Positions 7,030 through 14,566 of a stretch of 22,969 bases of DNA are shown here, piece by piece. The stretch spans positions 1-22,969 of the forward strand of contig CAJUKX010000035.1 in NCBI GenBank assembly GCA_910586975.1, in the 5' to 3' direction. The notes beneath the pieces were generated by a model. That model was not told where the DNA came from. It saw only the letters and a program-made list of their open reading frames with translations, and made no database searches. Origin of the DNA: an uncultured Muribaculaceae bacterium. Its GTDB lineage: Bacteria; Bacteroidota; Bacteroidia; Bacteroidales; Muribaculaceae. Both the position numbers and the translations under genes were made by a program. Position 1 is the first letter of the stretch. Every line of letters begins with the position of its first letter.

Positions 7030-7896
7030 ATGGCAGTAAAAAAATTCAAGCCCACAACCCCCGGGCAACGTCACAAAGTTATTGGTGTATTCAAACGCAC
7101 TGAAGCCGTTAAAGTCGGCGGCCAGACAGTAGTGCGTACCTCCACTGCTAATGCACCAGAGAAAACTCTTGTCGGCGGCAAGAAAGCCACCGGCGGACGT
7201 AACGCAGAAGGCCATCTGACCAACCGCTACATGGGTGGCGGCCACAAGCGCAAGTTCCGCATCATCGACTTCAAGAGAACTAAAGATGGAATTCCCGCCG
7301 TCGTGAAGGCAATCGAGTACGACCCCAACCGCAGTGCCCGTATTGCCCTGCTCTACTATGTAGACGGCGCGAAGGCCTACATCATCGCACCCAACGGCCT
7401 CGAAGTAGGACAGACAGTGGTAAGCGGTGAGAACGCAGCTCCCGAAATCGGCAACGCCCTTCCCCTGAGCATGATTCCCATCGGTACCCTCATCCACGCT
7501 ATCGAGCTCCGTCCCGGACAAGGCGCTTTCATGGCCCGCTCGGCCGGCACCTTTGCCCAGCTCGTATCCCGTGAGGGAGATTACGCAATTATCAAATTAC
7601 CTTCAGGCGAAACCCGCAAGGTGCTCGCTACCTGCAAGGCCACTATCGGCGTAGTTGGTAACAGCGAACACTCTCTGGAAAGCTCCGGTAAGGCCGGTCG
7701 TTCACGCTGGCTCGGACGCCGTCCCCGCAACCGCGGCGTAGTCATGAACCCTGTCGATCACCCCATGGGTGGTGGTGAAGGCCGTTCTTCGGGCGGACAT
7801 CCCCGTTCGCGCAAGGGTCTCTACGCTAAGGGTCTCAAGACACGCGCTCCCAAGAAGCATTCGTCGAAGTACATCATCGAAAGACGTAAAAAGTAA
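7030..7896 (+). CDS. rplB: 50S ribosomal protein L2
   Basis: L2 is one of the most conserved ribosomal proteins. It is needed for subunit association and peptidyl transfer. The 288-residue product has MGGGHKRKFRIIDFKR near residue 70 and the C-terminal MNPVDHPMGGGEGR with the key histidine at 244 (equivalent to His229 of E. coli). The second histidine of the usual NPVDHPH is methionine, as I recall for Bacteroidales. The protein is about 14 residues longer than the 273-274 usual. The extra length is near residues 21-45 (RTEAVKVGGQTVVRTSTANA), in the N-terminal extension. Six bases separate it from rplW. Confidence 0.98.
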   Translation: MAVKKFKPTTPGQRHKVIGVFKRTEAVKVGGQTVVRTSTANAPEKTLVGGKKATGGRNAEGHLTNRYMGGGHKRKFRIIDFKRTKDGIPAVVKAIEYDPNRSARIALLYYVDGAKAYIIAPNGLEVGQTVVSGENAAPEIGNALPLSMIPIGTLIHAIELRPGQGAFMARSAGTFAQLVSREGDYAIIKLPSGETRKVLATCKATIGVVGNSEHSLESSGKAGRSRWLGRRPRNRGVVMNPVDHPMGGGEGRSSGGHPRSRKGLYAKGLKTRAPKKHSSKYIIERRKK

Positions 7897-7915
7897 TCTG
7901 ATAAATTAAGTAATC

Positions 7916-8185
7916 ATGAGTCGTTCATTAAAAAAAGGACCCTTTATCAGCGTTAAACTCGAAAAGAAAGTCGAGGCCATGAATGCTTCAGGTAAGTCCA
8001 ACGTAATCAAGACTTGGAGCCGCGCATCTATGATCGCCCCCGAGTTCGTAGGACACACCTTCGCAGTTCACAATGGTAACAAATTTATTCCCGTATACGT
8101 AACCGAAAACATGGTAGGTCACAAGCTGGGCGAATTCGCTCCCACACGTACCTTCCGCGGTCACGCCGGCAATAAAAAGAAATAA
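7916..8185 (+). CDS. rpsS: 30S ribosomal protein S19
   Basis: S19 forms a complex with S13 in the 30S head and contacts the A-site tRNA. The 89-residue product begins MSRSLKKGPFISVKLEKKVE and carries the signature GHTFAVHNGNKFIPVYVTEN followed by MVGHKLGEFAPTRTFRGH. Length and start are standard. It lies 19 bases after rplB and 46 bases before rplV. The latter gap ends in the A-rich leader GAAACAATAAA. Confidence 0.98.
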   Translation: MSRSLKKGPFISVKLEKKVEAMNASGKSNVIKTWSRASMIAPEFVGHTFAVHNGNKFIPVYVTENMVGHKLGEFAPTRTFRGHAGNKKK

Positions 8186-8231
8186 TCAAGGGCCCAGTTA
8201 ACAAATTTCGAATAAAAAAAGAAACAATAAA

Positions 8232-8645
8232 ATGGGTGTAAGAAAAAGATTAGCAGCCGACAAGCGCAAAGAGGAGCAGAAGAGCATTGCTTTCGCAAAG
8301 CTCACCAACGTGCCCACCTCACCCCGCAAGATGCGCCTGGTTGCCGATATGGTACGCGGTAAAGAAGTTTTCCGTGCCCTCGGCATCCTCAAGTTCTCAA
8401 ATAAAGAGGCCGCTGCCCGCCTCGAAAAGTTGCTCCGCAGCGCTGTAGCAAACTGGGAAGAAAAGAACGAACGCAAAGCCGAATCAGGCGAGCTTTACAT
8501 CAGCACTATCTTCGTGAACTGTGCTCCGATGCTCAAGCGTCTGCGTCCCGCTCCCCAGGGACGTGGCTATCGTATCCGCAAACGTTCTAACCACGTTACT
8601 ATCATCGTTGACACTATTGATAACCGCAAAACCCAAGAGGCATAA
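8232..8645 (+). CDS. rplV: 50S ribosomal protein L22
   Basis: L22 binds all domains of 23S rRNA, and its beta-hairpin lines the exit tunnel beside L4, where macrolide-resistance changes arise. The 137-residue product has the core NVPTSPRKMRLVADMVRGKE at about 26-45. The hairpin region RLRPAPQGRGYRIRKRSNHV is at about 107-126. It is longer than the 110-residue E. coli protein, mainly through the N-terminal basic segment MGVRKRLAADKRKEEQKSIA, which I believe is common in Bacteroidota. Two bases separate it from rpsC. Confidence 0.97.
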   Translation: MGVRKRLAADKRKEEQKSIAFAKLTNVPTSPRKMRLVADMVRGKEVFRALGILKFSNKEAAARLEKLLRSAVANWEEKNERKAESGELYISTIFVNCAPMLKRLRPAPQGRGYRIRKRSNHVTIIVDTIDNRKTQEA

Positions 8646-8647
8646 TT

Positions 8648-9385
8648 ATGGGACAGAAAGTTAATCCTATCAGCAATCGTCTGGGTGTAATCCGCGGCTG
8701 GGACTCCAACTGGAGCGAAAAAGGTAAATTCCCCGCAAACATCCTCGAAGATTACAAACTCCGCGAATATCTTAATGTCCGCCTCGCAAAGTGCTCAGTA
8801 TCACGTGTAGTGATCGAACGCACACTCAAGATGATCACAATCACCGTATGCACCTCGCGTCCCGGTCTGATCATCGGTCAAGGCGGTAAAGATGTTGAAG
8901 CTCTCAAGAAAGAGCTCTCTAAAATCACTGACAAAGACGTACAGATCAACGTACACGAAGTAAAGCGTCCCGAACTCGACGCCCAGATCGTGGCCGCCAC
9001 CATCGCACGTCAGGTTGAAGGCAAGGTAGCCTATCGCCGCGCCATCAAGATGGCAATCGCATCGACAATGCGCGCCGGTGCTGAAGGCATCAAGGTTCAG
9101 ATTTCAGGCCGTCTCAACGGTGCAGAAATCGCCCGCAGCGAAATGTTCAAGGAAGGTCGCACACCGCTCCACACACTCCGCGCCGACATCGACTACGCAC
9201 TCGTAGAAGCCCACACTAAGGTAGGTGTTCTCGGTGTGAAGGTATGGATTTGCCGCGGCGAAGTATACGGCAAGCGTGACCTCGCTCCCAACTTTGCAGC
9301 CACCCAGAAGGAAGGCCGCAACGGTGCAGGTGCAGGCGCACCCCGTCGTGGTGGATTCCGTCGTGGTGCCAAAAACAATCGTTAA
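8648..9385 (+). CDS. rpsC: 30S ribosomal protein S3
   Basis: S3 helps form the mRNA entry pore and contributes to mRNA helicase activity. The 245-residue product opens MGQKVNPISNRLGVIRGWDS. It has a type II KH domain with GLIIGQGGKDVEALKKEL (the GxxG loop being GQGG), and a C-terminal domain with GRLNGAEIARSEMFKEGRTP. The tail APRRGGFRRGAKNNR is basic and glycine-rich, making it slightly longer than the 233 residues of E. coli. It starts two bases after the rplV stop, so translation is probably coupled. Confidence 0.98.
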   Translation: MGQKVNPISNRLGVIRGWDSNWSEKGKFPANILEDYKLREYLNVRLAKCSVSRVVIERTLKMITITVCTSRPGLIIGQGGKDVEALKKELSKITDKDVQINVHEVKRPELDAQIVAATIARQVEGKVAYRRAIKMAIASTMRAGAEGIKVQISGRLNGAEIARSEMFKEGRTPLHTLRADIDYALVEAHTKVGVLGVKVWICRGEVYGKRDLAPNFAATQKEGRNGAGAGAPRRGGFRRGAKNNR

Positions 9386-9410
9386 ACCTCAAAACCCTGT
9401 CTAAACAACA

Positions 9411-9842
9411 ATGTTAGCACCTAAGAAAACCAAATTCCGCCGCCAGCAGAAAGGCCGTATGAAGGGCGAAGCCCAGCGTGGCAACCAGCTGGCATTCGGC
9501 TCCTTTGGCATCAAGACCCTCGAATCCAAGTGGATTACAGGTCGCCAGATTGAAGCTGCCCGTATCGCGGTGACCCGTTACATGCAACGTCAGGGTCAGA
9601 TCTGGATCCGCATATTCCCCGATAAACCCATCACCAAGAAGCCTGCTGAAGTACGTATGGGTAAAGGTAAAGGTTCGCCTGAAGGATTCGTGGCTCCCGT
9701 TACCCCCGGACGTATCATCCTTGAAGTAGAAGGCGTACCCTTCGAAGTAGCCAAGGAAGCACTGCGCCTCGCTGCCCAGAAACTTCCCGTGACTACCAAG
9801 TTTATCGTTCGTCGCGATTATGACCCCACTCAAAACGTGTAA
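9411..9842 (+). CDS. rplP: 50S ribosomal protein L16
   Basis: L16 supports the A-site region of the peptidyl transferase centre and is a late assembly protein. The 143-residue product shows the N-terminal RRQQKGRMKGEAQRGNQLAF and GFVAPVTPGRIILEVEGVPF with the preceding MGKGKGSPEG loop. Length is close to the usual 136-144. Gaps are 25 bases from rpsC and six to rpmC. Confidence 0.98.
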   Translation: MLAPKKTKFRRQQKGRMKGEAQRGNQLAFGSFGIKTLESKWITGRQIEAARIAVTRYMQRQGQIWIRIFPDKPITKKPAEVRMGKGKGSPEGFVAPVTPGRIILEVEGVPFEVAKEALRLAAQKLPVTTKFIVRRDYDPTQNV

Positions 9843-9848
9843 ACAATT

Positions 9849-10046
9849 ATGAAAAAAGAAGAAATCAAAGAACTTAGCACAGCCGACCTCCGCGAACGTC
9901 TGGCCCAGATGGAGAAAGAATATCTCCAGCTCAAGGTTAACCACGCCGTGTCGCCCCTGGACAACCCTGCTAAGCTTACAGCTGATCGTCGCATGATTGC
10001 ACGCGTTAAAACAGAGTTGCGTCAGCGCGAACTTAAAAACCAATAA
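9849..10046 (+). CDS. rpmC: 50S ribosomal protein L29
   Basis: L29 is a small helical protein near the tunnel exit, next to L23, and contributes to the platform for nascent-chain factors. The 65-residue product is a helical hairpin: LSTADLRERLAQMEKEYLQL, a short turn with SPLDNPAKL, and ADRRMIARVKTELRQREL. This is the normal family layout. The ATG follows rplP after six bases. Confidence 0.97.
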   Translation: MKKEEIKELSTADLRERLAQMEKEYLQLKVNHAVSPLDNPAKLTADRRMIARVKTELRQRELKNQ

Positions 10047-10069
10047 CCCCCTCAACATCCAATAAGAAA

Positions 10070-10327
10070 ATGGAAAAGAGAAACTTACGTAAAGAGCGCA
10101 TCGGGGTTGTGTCGAGCACAAAGGGCGACAAGACAATTACCGTAACCATCCGTTGGAAAGAAAAACATCCCATCTACGGTAAGTTCGTCAACAAGAGCAA
10201 GAAGTACCACGCTCACGACGAAAACAACGAATGCACAGTAGGCGATACAGTACGCCTCATGGAAACCCGCCCCCTGAGCAAAACCAAGCGTTGGCGCTTA
10301 GTTGAAATAATCGAAAAAGTTAAGTAA
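10070..10327 (+). CDS. rpsQ: 30S ribosomal protein S17
   Basis: S17 is a primary 16S rRNA binding protein of the 30S body, with an OB fold. The 85-residue product contains RKERIGVVSSTKGDKTITVT and KYHAHDENNECTVGDTVRLM followed by ETRPLSKTKRWRLVEI, matching the family signature GDxVxxxExRPLSKxKxW. Only two bases separate its stop from the rplN ATG. Confidence 0.98.
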   Translation: MEKRNLRKERIGVVSSTKGDKTITVTIRWKEKHPIYGKFVNKSKKYHAHDENNECTVGDTVRLMETRPLSKTKRWRLVEIIEKVK

Positions 10328-10329
10328 TC

Positions 10330-10695
10330 ATGATACAGACTGAATCACGTTTAACCGTAGCCGACAACAGCGGTGCTAAGGAAGCCCTCTGCATCCATGT
10401 CCTCGGTGGCACAGGCCGCCGCTACGCTTCGGTAGGCGACATCATCGTCGTTTCTGTCAAAAGCGTAATCCCCAGCTCCGACGTCAAGAAAGGCACTGTA
10501 TCCAAGGCCATCGTCGTTCGTACAAAGAAGGAAATCCGTCGCCCCGACGGCTCATACATCCGTTTCGACGACAATGCATGTGTACTGCTTAACAACGCCG
10601 GCGAACTCCGCGGCACTCGTATCTTCGGCCCCGTAGCCCGCGAACTCCGCGCCACCAACATGAAGATCGTTTCGCTCGCCCCCGAAGTACTCTAA
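10330..10695 (+). CDS. rplN: 50S ribosomal protein L14
   Basis: L14 forms part of intersubunit bridges B5 and B8 and is the binding site of the silencing factor RsfS in bacteria that have it. The 121-residue product begins MIQTESRLTVADNSGAKEAL and ends with GTRIFGPVARELRATNMKIV and SLAPEVL, nearly invariant features. Its length matches the 120-123 usual. The next gene starts 30 bases downstream. Confidence 0.98.
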   Translation: MIQTESRLTVADNSGAKEALCIHVLGGTGRRYASVGDIIVVSVKSVIPSSDVKKGTVSKAIVVRTKKEIRRPDGSYIRFDDNACVLLNNAGELRGTRIFGPVARELRATNMKIVSLAPEVL

Positions 10696-10725
10696 ATCAC
10701 AAACCATTCAAAACAGACTACAGTA

Positions 10726-11043
10726 ATGATTAAATTACATATCAAGAAAGGTGACATGGTTTACGTGCTTGCAGGCGAAGACAAAGGCCACACCGGCCGT
10801 GTCCTCTCAGTTGACCGCCAGAAACAGCGTGCCATCGTAGAAGGCGCAAACATCGTCACCAAAGCAACCAAGCCTACTGCCCAGCATCCCCAGGGTGGTC
10901 TTATCAAGAAAGAGGCCCCCATCCACATTTCCAACCTCAACCTTATCGACCCCAAGACCGGCAAACCCACTCGTATCGCCCTCAAGAGAGTCGATGGCAA
11001 ATGCGTTCGCATCGCTAAAAAATCAGGACAGGAGATTAAATAA
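10726..11043 (+). CDS. rplX: 50S ribosomal protein L24
   Basis: L24 initiates 50S assembly at the 5' domain of 23S rRNA. The 105-residue product contains a KOW motif (KKGDMVYVLAGEDKGHTGRV), then NIVTKATKPTAQHPQGGLIK and KEAPIHISNLNLIDP, the standard family pattern. Its stop TAA overlaps the rplE ATG by one base (TAATG). An AGGAG-like sequence lies inside its last codons. Both suggest translational coupling to rplE. Confidence 0.98.
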   Translation: MIKLHIKKGDMVYVLAGEDKGHTGRVLSVDRQKQRAIVEGANIVTKATKPTAQHPQGGLIKKEAPIHISNLNLIDPKTGKPTRIALKRVDGKCVRIAKKSGQEIK

Positions 11044-11591
11044 TGGAAACAACACTCAGCAAAGATTATAAGGAGCGCATCGTTCCCGCCCTGACCAAGG
11101 AATTCGGCTACAGCACAGTAATGCAGGTGCCCCACCTTGAAAAGATTGTCATCAACCAAGGTATCGGTGAAGCCACACAGGACAAGAAACTCATCGACAC
11201 TGCAATCAATGAGCTCACCGCAATCACCGGTCAGAAGGCCGTAGCTACCCTTTCGCGCAAGGATATCTCAAACTTCAAAGTGCGCAAAAAGATGCCCATC
11301 GGCGTACGCGTGACTCTTCGTCGCGAACGTATGTATGAATTCCTCGAACGTCTCATCCGTGTCGCTCTTCCCCGTATCCGCGACTTCAAGGGTATTGAAG
11401 GCAAGCTCGACGGCCGTGGTAACTATACCCTCGGTATCACCGAGCAGATCATCTTCCCCGAGATCAACATCGACAACATCAACAAGCTTATGGGTATGAA
11501 CATAACCTTCGTTACCTCGGCCAACACCGACGAAGAAGGCTACGCTCTCCTGAAGCAATTCGGACTCCCCTTCAAAAACGAAAAGAAGTAA
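11043..11591 (+). CDS. rplE: 50S ribosomal protein L5
   Basis: L5 binds 5S rRNA, helps load it onto the large subunit, and contacts the P-site tRNA and S13. The 182-residue product carries LEKIVINQGIGEATQDKKLI near residue 30 and DISNFKVRKKMPIGVRVTLR near 76, then EITEQIIFPEI-like sequence (GITEQIIFPEINIDNI) in the C-terminal half. Length is normal (179 in E. coli). It overlaps rplX by one base and precedes rpsN by three. Confidence 0.98.
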   Translation: METTLSKDYKERIVPALTKEFGYSTVMQVPHLEKIVINQGIGEATQDKKLIDTAINELTAITGQKAVATLSRKDISNFKVRKKMPIGVRVTLRRERMYEFLERLIRVALPRIRDFKGIEGKLDGRGNYTLGITEQIIFPEINIDNINKLMGMNITFVTSANTDEEGYALLKQFGLPFKNEKK

Positions 11592-11594
11592 GCT

Positions 11595-11873
11595 ATGGCT
11601 AAAGAATCAATGAAAGCCCGCGAAGTGAAGCGCGCACGTCTTGTGGCTAAATACGCCGAACGCAAGGCAGCCCTGAAAGCTGTAGGCGACTACGAGGCTT
11701 ATCAGGAACTGCAGAAGTTCCCCAAGAACGCCTCACGCGTGAGAATGCACAACCGCTGCTCTATCACCGGCCGTCCCAAAGGCTACATGCGCGAATTCGG
11801 CATCAGCCGCATTCAGTTCCGCGAAATGGCTTCTGCCGGCCTTATCCCCGGCGTAAAGAAAGCTTCATGGTAA
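11595..11873 (+). CDS. rpsN: 30S ribosomal protein S14, zinc-free form
   Basis: S14 joins the 30S head late, near S3, S10 and S19. The 92-residue product begins MAKESMKAREVKRARLVAKY and has the conserved SRVRMHNRCSITGRPKGYMR followed by EFGISRIQFREMASAGLIPG and VKKASW. It lacks the two CxxC pairs of zinc-binding S14 (only one cysteine is present), so it is the zinc-independent C-minus type. A 173-base gap follows, the longest before rpsD apart from the rpsL-rpsG spacer. Confidence 0.97.
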   Translation: MAKESMKAREVKRARLVAKYAERKAALKAVGDYEAYQELQKFPKNASRVRMHNRCSITGRPKGYMREFGISRIQFREMASAGLIPGVKKASW

Positions 11874-11921
11874 TATCCCTACGTTAAGGATACTTTACTT
11901 AAAGGCTAAAGACTACATTCC

Positions 11922-11981
11922 GGGGGCCGATACTCCCTTCCCCCTTCCTTTCAAGCGAAAAGGTCGGCTCCCCCAATTTTT
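11922..11981 (+). promoter_or_regulatory. Terminator-like attenuator between rpsN and rpsH
   Basis: GGGGGCCGA (11922-11930) can pair with TCGG(CT)CCCCC (11964-11974), with a 2-base bulge and a loop of about 33 bases. AATTTTTAT follows. It resembles an intrinsic terminator or attenuator in mid-operon, but the T-run is short and the loop long, so readthrough is likely to be substantial. It divides the cluster into an rpsL-rpsN part and an rpsH-rplQ part. Confidence 0.4.
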
Positions 11982-12001
11982 ATAAACCAGAGAATTAAAT
12001 A

Positions 12002-12030
12002 TTGTTGGGACAAATGATGTTCCCAATCAA
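12002..12030 (+). promoter_or_regulatory. Hairpin just upstream of rpsH
   Basis: TTG-TTGGGA (12002-12010) pairs with TCCCAA-T-CAA (12021-12030), giving nine base pairs with a single-base bulge and a 10-base loop. It ends 16 bases before the rpsH ATG. In E. coli S8 represses the spc operon by binding mRNA near rplE. A site here could do a similar job, but I cannot match the S8 recognition core. Confidence 0.4.
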
Positions 12031-12046
12031 TTTAAACAATTTTATC

Positions 12047-12448
12047 ATGACAGATCCTATAGCAGATTACCTTACAAGATTGAGGAACGCTATCAAAGCC
12101 AACCACCGCGTTGTTGAGATTCCCGCCTCAAACTTGAAAAAAGAAATCACAAAGATTCTCTTTGAACAGGGTTACATCCTCAACTACAAGTTCATGGATA
12201 CCGAAGAAAACCCTGCCGGCATCATCAAGATCGCCCTCAAGTACGATCCCGTAGATCGTGTTAACGCCATCAAAGGCCTTCGTCGCGTTTCGCGTCCGGG
12301 TCTTCGTCAGTACACCGGTTACAAGGATATGCCCCGCGTGCTCAACGGCCTCGGTATCGCTATCCTCTCTACATCACGCGGTGTGATGACCAACAAAAAA
12401 GCAGCCGACCTCAAGGTAGGCGGTGAAGTCCTCTGCTACGTTTACTAA
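12047..12448 (+). CDS. rpsH: 30S ribosomal protein S8
   Basis: S8 binds the central domain of 16S rRNA (helix 21) and is a key assembly protein. I choose ATG 12047, giving 133 residues starting MTDPIADYLTRLRNAIKANH, exactly where the family begins. An upstream TTG at 12002 would add 15 residues of unrelated sequence translated from the hairpin. The C-terminus YKDMPRVLNGLGIAILSTSR followed by GVMTNKKA and GGEVLCYVY is diagnostic. In other bacteria S8 is the translational regulator of the spc genes. The rplF ATG follows after 19 bases. Confidence 0.97.
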   Translation: MTDPIADYLTRLRNAIKANHRVVEIPASNLKKEITKILFEQGYILNYKFMDTEENPAGIIKIALKYDPVDRVNAIKGLRRVSRPGLRQYTGYKDMPRVLNGLGIAILSTSRGVMTNKKAADLKVGGEVLCYVY

Positions 12449-12467
12449 TCTTAAACCCCACAAAAAA

Positions 12468-13022
12468 ATGTCACGTATAGGTAAAGCTCCCATCGCAATC
12501 CCTGCAGGCGTTACTGTCGAGGTTAAGGACCACGTAGTAACAGTTAAGGGCAAAATCGGTAGCCTCCAGCAGACTATCAACCCCGATATCAATGTTGAAG
12601 TAAAAGACGGCCACGTTTACGTTACCCGTCCCAGCGACGACCGTGAGCACCGCGCACAGCACGGTCTCTACCGCGCTCTCATCCACAACATGGTAGTAGG
12701 TGTGTCTGAAGGTTACAAAAAAGAAATGGAATTAGTAGGCGTAGGTTACCGTGCCAGCGCTACAGGTCAGGTACTTGAACTCTCGCTCGGTTACTCTCAC
12801 GCAATATATATCAAGCTTCCCCCGGAAGTAAAGGTTGAGGCCAAGTCAGAACGTAACAAGAACCCTCTGATCATCCTCACCTCCGACGACAAGCAGCTCC
12901 TCGGCCAGGTGTGCGCCAAAATCCGCTCTCTCCGCAAGCCCGAACCCTACAAGGGCAAAGGTATCAAGTTTGTTGGCGAAGTTATTCGTCGTAAGTCCGG
13001 CAAAACTGCCGGTGCCAAATAA
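12468..13022 (+). CDS. rplF: 50S ribosomal protein L6
   Basis: L6 sits at the base of the L7/L12 stalk near the sarcin-ricin loop, where it contacts EF-G. I choose ATG 12468 (184 residues, MSRIGKAPIAIPAGVTVEVK) over an in-frame ATG at 12423 that overlaps rpsH. The duplicated two-domain fold is visible as two similar halves. The second ends with the family signature KPEPYKGKGIKFVGEVIRRK. A run of seven A precedes the ATG. Confidence 0.97.
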   Translation: MSRIGKAPIAIPAGVTVEVKDHVVTVKGKIGSLQQTINPDINVEVKDGHVYVTRPSDDREHRAQHGLYRALIHNMVVGVSEGYKKEMELVGVGYRASATGQVLELSLGYSHAIYIKLPPEVKVEAKSERNKNPLIILTSDDKQLLGQVCAKIRSLRKPEPYKGKGIKFVGEVIRRKSGKTAGAK

Positions 13023-13038
13023 ATAAATTGACACCATC

Positions 13039-13380
13039 ATGATTTCAAAGATAGACAGAAGAAATAAAATCAAGGCTCGCATCCGCGGCCGTATTTCCGG
13101 CACCGCTGCACGTCCCCGCATGACTGTTTTCCGCTCCAACAAGCAAATCTACGTACAGCTCGTCGACGACCTCGCCGGTAAGACCATCGTTGCCACTTCT
13201 TCAAAAGGTATTGAAAATGGCACTAAAACCGAAATCGCTGCCGCAGTAGGCAAGAAAATCGCTGAAAAGGCTCTCGAAGCAGGTATCACAGAAGTAGTTT
13301 TCGACCGTAACGGATATCTTTTCCACGGCCGTGTTAAATCACTCGCAGACGCTGCCCGTGAAGGTGGCCTTAAATTCTGA
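13039..13380 (+). CDS. rplR: 50S ribosomal protein L18
   Basis: L18 is one of the three 5S rRNA binding proteins, with L5 and L25. The 113-residue product has the basic N-terminus KIDRRNKIKARIRGRISGTA, then RPRMTVFRSNKQIYVQLVDD, and ends FHGRVKSLADAAREGGLKF, all typical. It lies 16 bases after rplF and eight before rpsE. The product is close to the usual 117 residues. Confidence 0.98.
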   Translation: MISKIDRRNKIKARIRGRISGTAARPRMTVFRSNKQIYVQLVDDLAGKTIVATSSKGIENGTKTEIAAAVGKKIAEKALEAGITEVVFDRNGYLFHGRVKSLADAAREGGLKF

Positions 13381-13388
13381 TTATTGCT

Positions 13389-13907
13389 ATGGCTAAAAGA
13401 AACAATCGCGTAAAATCCACCAACGATCTCGAACTCAAGGATCGTCTCGTTGCTATCAACCGCGTTACTAAAGTAACCAAAGGTGGCCGCACCTTCACTT
13501 TCGCCGCAATCGTAGTAGTCGGAAATGAAAACGGCATCGTAGGCTGGGGTCTCGGTAAAGCCAATGAAGTGCAGGCCGCTATCGCCAAGGGCGTTGAGGC
13601 CGCTAAGAAAAACCTCATCAAGGTTCCCGTACACAAGGGTACTATCCCCCACGAACAGATTGCCAAATTCGGCGGTTCTCGTATCATTCTCAAACCCGCT
13701 TCTCACGGTACCGGTGTTAAGGCCGGTGGTGCTATGCGTGCCGTACTCGAGAGCGTTGGTATCACCGACGTGCTCGCCAAGAGCAAGGGTTCATCAAACC
13801 CCCACAACCTCGTTAAGGCCACCATCGCCGCTCTCGACGAAATGCGTTCGCCCGCTCAGGTTGCTCAGAACCGCGGTATTTCTGTAGAACAAGTATTCAA
13901 AGGCTAA
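13389..13907 (+). CDS. rpsE: 30S ribosomal protein S5
   Basis: S5 lies on the back of the 30S subunit at the mRNA entry channel and influences decoding accuracy. The 172-residue product has the N-terminal double-stranded-RNA-binding-like domain (LKDRLVAINRVTKVTKGGRT, FTFAAIVVVGNENGIVGWGL) and the C-terminal PASHGTGVKAGGAMRAVLES domain. Spectinomycin-loop residues around VTKGGR appear normal. It starts eight bases after rplR and precedes rpmD by 14. Confidence 0.98.
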   Translation: MAKRNNRVKSTNDLELKDRLVAINRVTKVTKGGRTFTFAAIVVVGNENGIVGWGLGKANEVQAAIAKGVEAAKKNLIKVPVHKGTIPHEQIAKFGGSRIILKPASHGTGVKAGGAMRAVLESVGITDVLAKSKGSSNPHNLVKATIAALDEMRSPAQVAQNRGISVEQVFKG

Positions 13908-13921
13908 ACTTACCGGAAACA

Positions 13922-14101
13922 ATGGCAAAGATTAAAATCACCCAAATTAAGAGCCGCATCAACTGCCCCGCTGTTCAGAAGCGCACACTTGATGCTCTTG
14001 GTCTCAAGAAAATGCATCACACAGTTGTCAAGGAAGACACCCCTGATGTGATGGGTATGGTTAATAAAGTTCACCACCTGGTGGTCGTTACTAAAGATTA
14101 A
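13922..14101 (+). CDS. rpmD: 50S ribosomal protein L30
   Basis: A 59-residue product read directly from the sequence. It begins MAKIKITQIKSRINCPAVQK and continues RTLDALGLKKMHHTVVKEDT, ending GMVNKVHHLVVVTKD. This is the complete L30 fold. L30 contacts 23S rRNA domains II and V and 5S rRNA. Its place between rpsE and rplO is the standard one, with gaps of 14 and 12 bases. Confidence 0.96.
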   Translation: MAKIKITQIKSRINCPAVQKRTLDALGLKKMHHTVVKEDTPDVMGMVNKVHHLVVVTKD

Positions 14102-14113
14102 ACAGATATCACA

Positions 14114-14566
14114 ATGGACTTAAGCAATATCAAACCCGCCGTAGGTTCTGTACGTCCCAACACCCGCATCGGTCGTGGTGCTGGTTCTGGTAAAGGCGGC
14201 ACTTCAACCCGTGGTCACAAGGGTGCAAAGTCGCGTAGCGGCTACTCTCGCAAAATCGGTTTCGAAGGTGGTCAGATGCCCCTTCAGCGTCGTCTCCCGA
14301 AGTGGGGCTTCAAAAACTTCAACCGCAAGGAATACAAGGCTATCAACCTTACTCTCCTTGCTGAACTGGCTCAGGCTCAGAACCTCACCAAGATCGGTCT
14401 TGAAGAACTTCGCAATGCCGGCTTCATCAACAAGAACCAGCTCGTAAAAATACTTGCAAACGGCACCGTAACCAGTGCCCTCACTGTCGAAGCACACGCC
14501 TTCTCTGCAGCCGCTCAGGCCGCAATCGAAGCAGCCGGTGGTTCGGTACAAAAAATTGAAAAATAA
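14114..14566 (+). CDS. rplO: 50S ribosomal protein L15
   Basis: L15 is a late assembly protein with a long N-terminal tail that threads into 23S rRNA. The 150-residue product shows that tail as GRGAGSGKGGTSTRGHKGAK followed by SRSGYSRKIGFEGGQMPLQR and RLPKWGFKN. The compact C-terminal domain includes VTSALTVEAHAFSAAAQAAI. Its stop overlaps the secY ATG by one base (TAATG), a sign of translational coupling. Confidence 0.98.
   Translation: MDLSNIKPAVGSVRPNTRIGRGAGSGKGGTSTRGHKGAKSRSGYSRKIGFEGGQMPLQRRLPKWGFKNFNRKEYKAINLTLLAELAQAQNLTKIGLEELRNAGFINKNQLVKILANGTVTSALTVEAHAFSAAAQAAIEAAGGSVQKIEK

Noticed and set aside
6742..7521. 259-residue minus-strand ORF opposite rplW and rplB
   Set aside because: It is an antisense shadow of two certain ribosomal genes, produced by their codon bias.
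12002..12046. N-terminal extension of S8 from TTG 12002
   Set aside because: The 15 added residues are translated from the hairpin. The family start MTDPIADYLTRLRNA begins at 12047.
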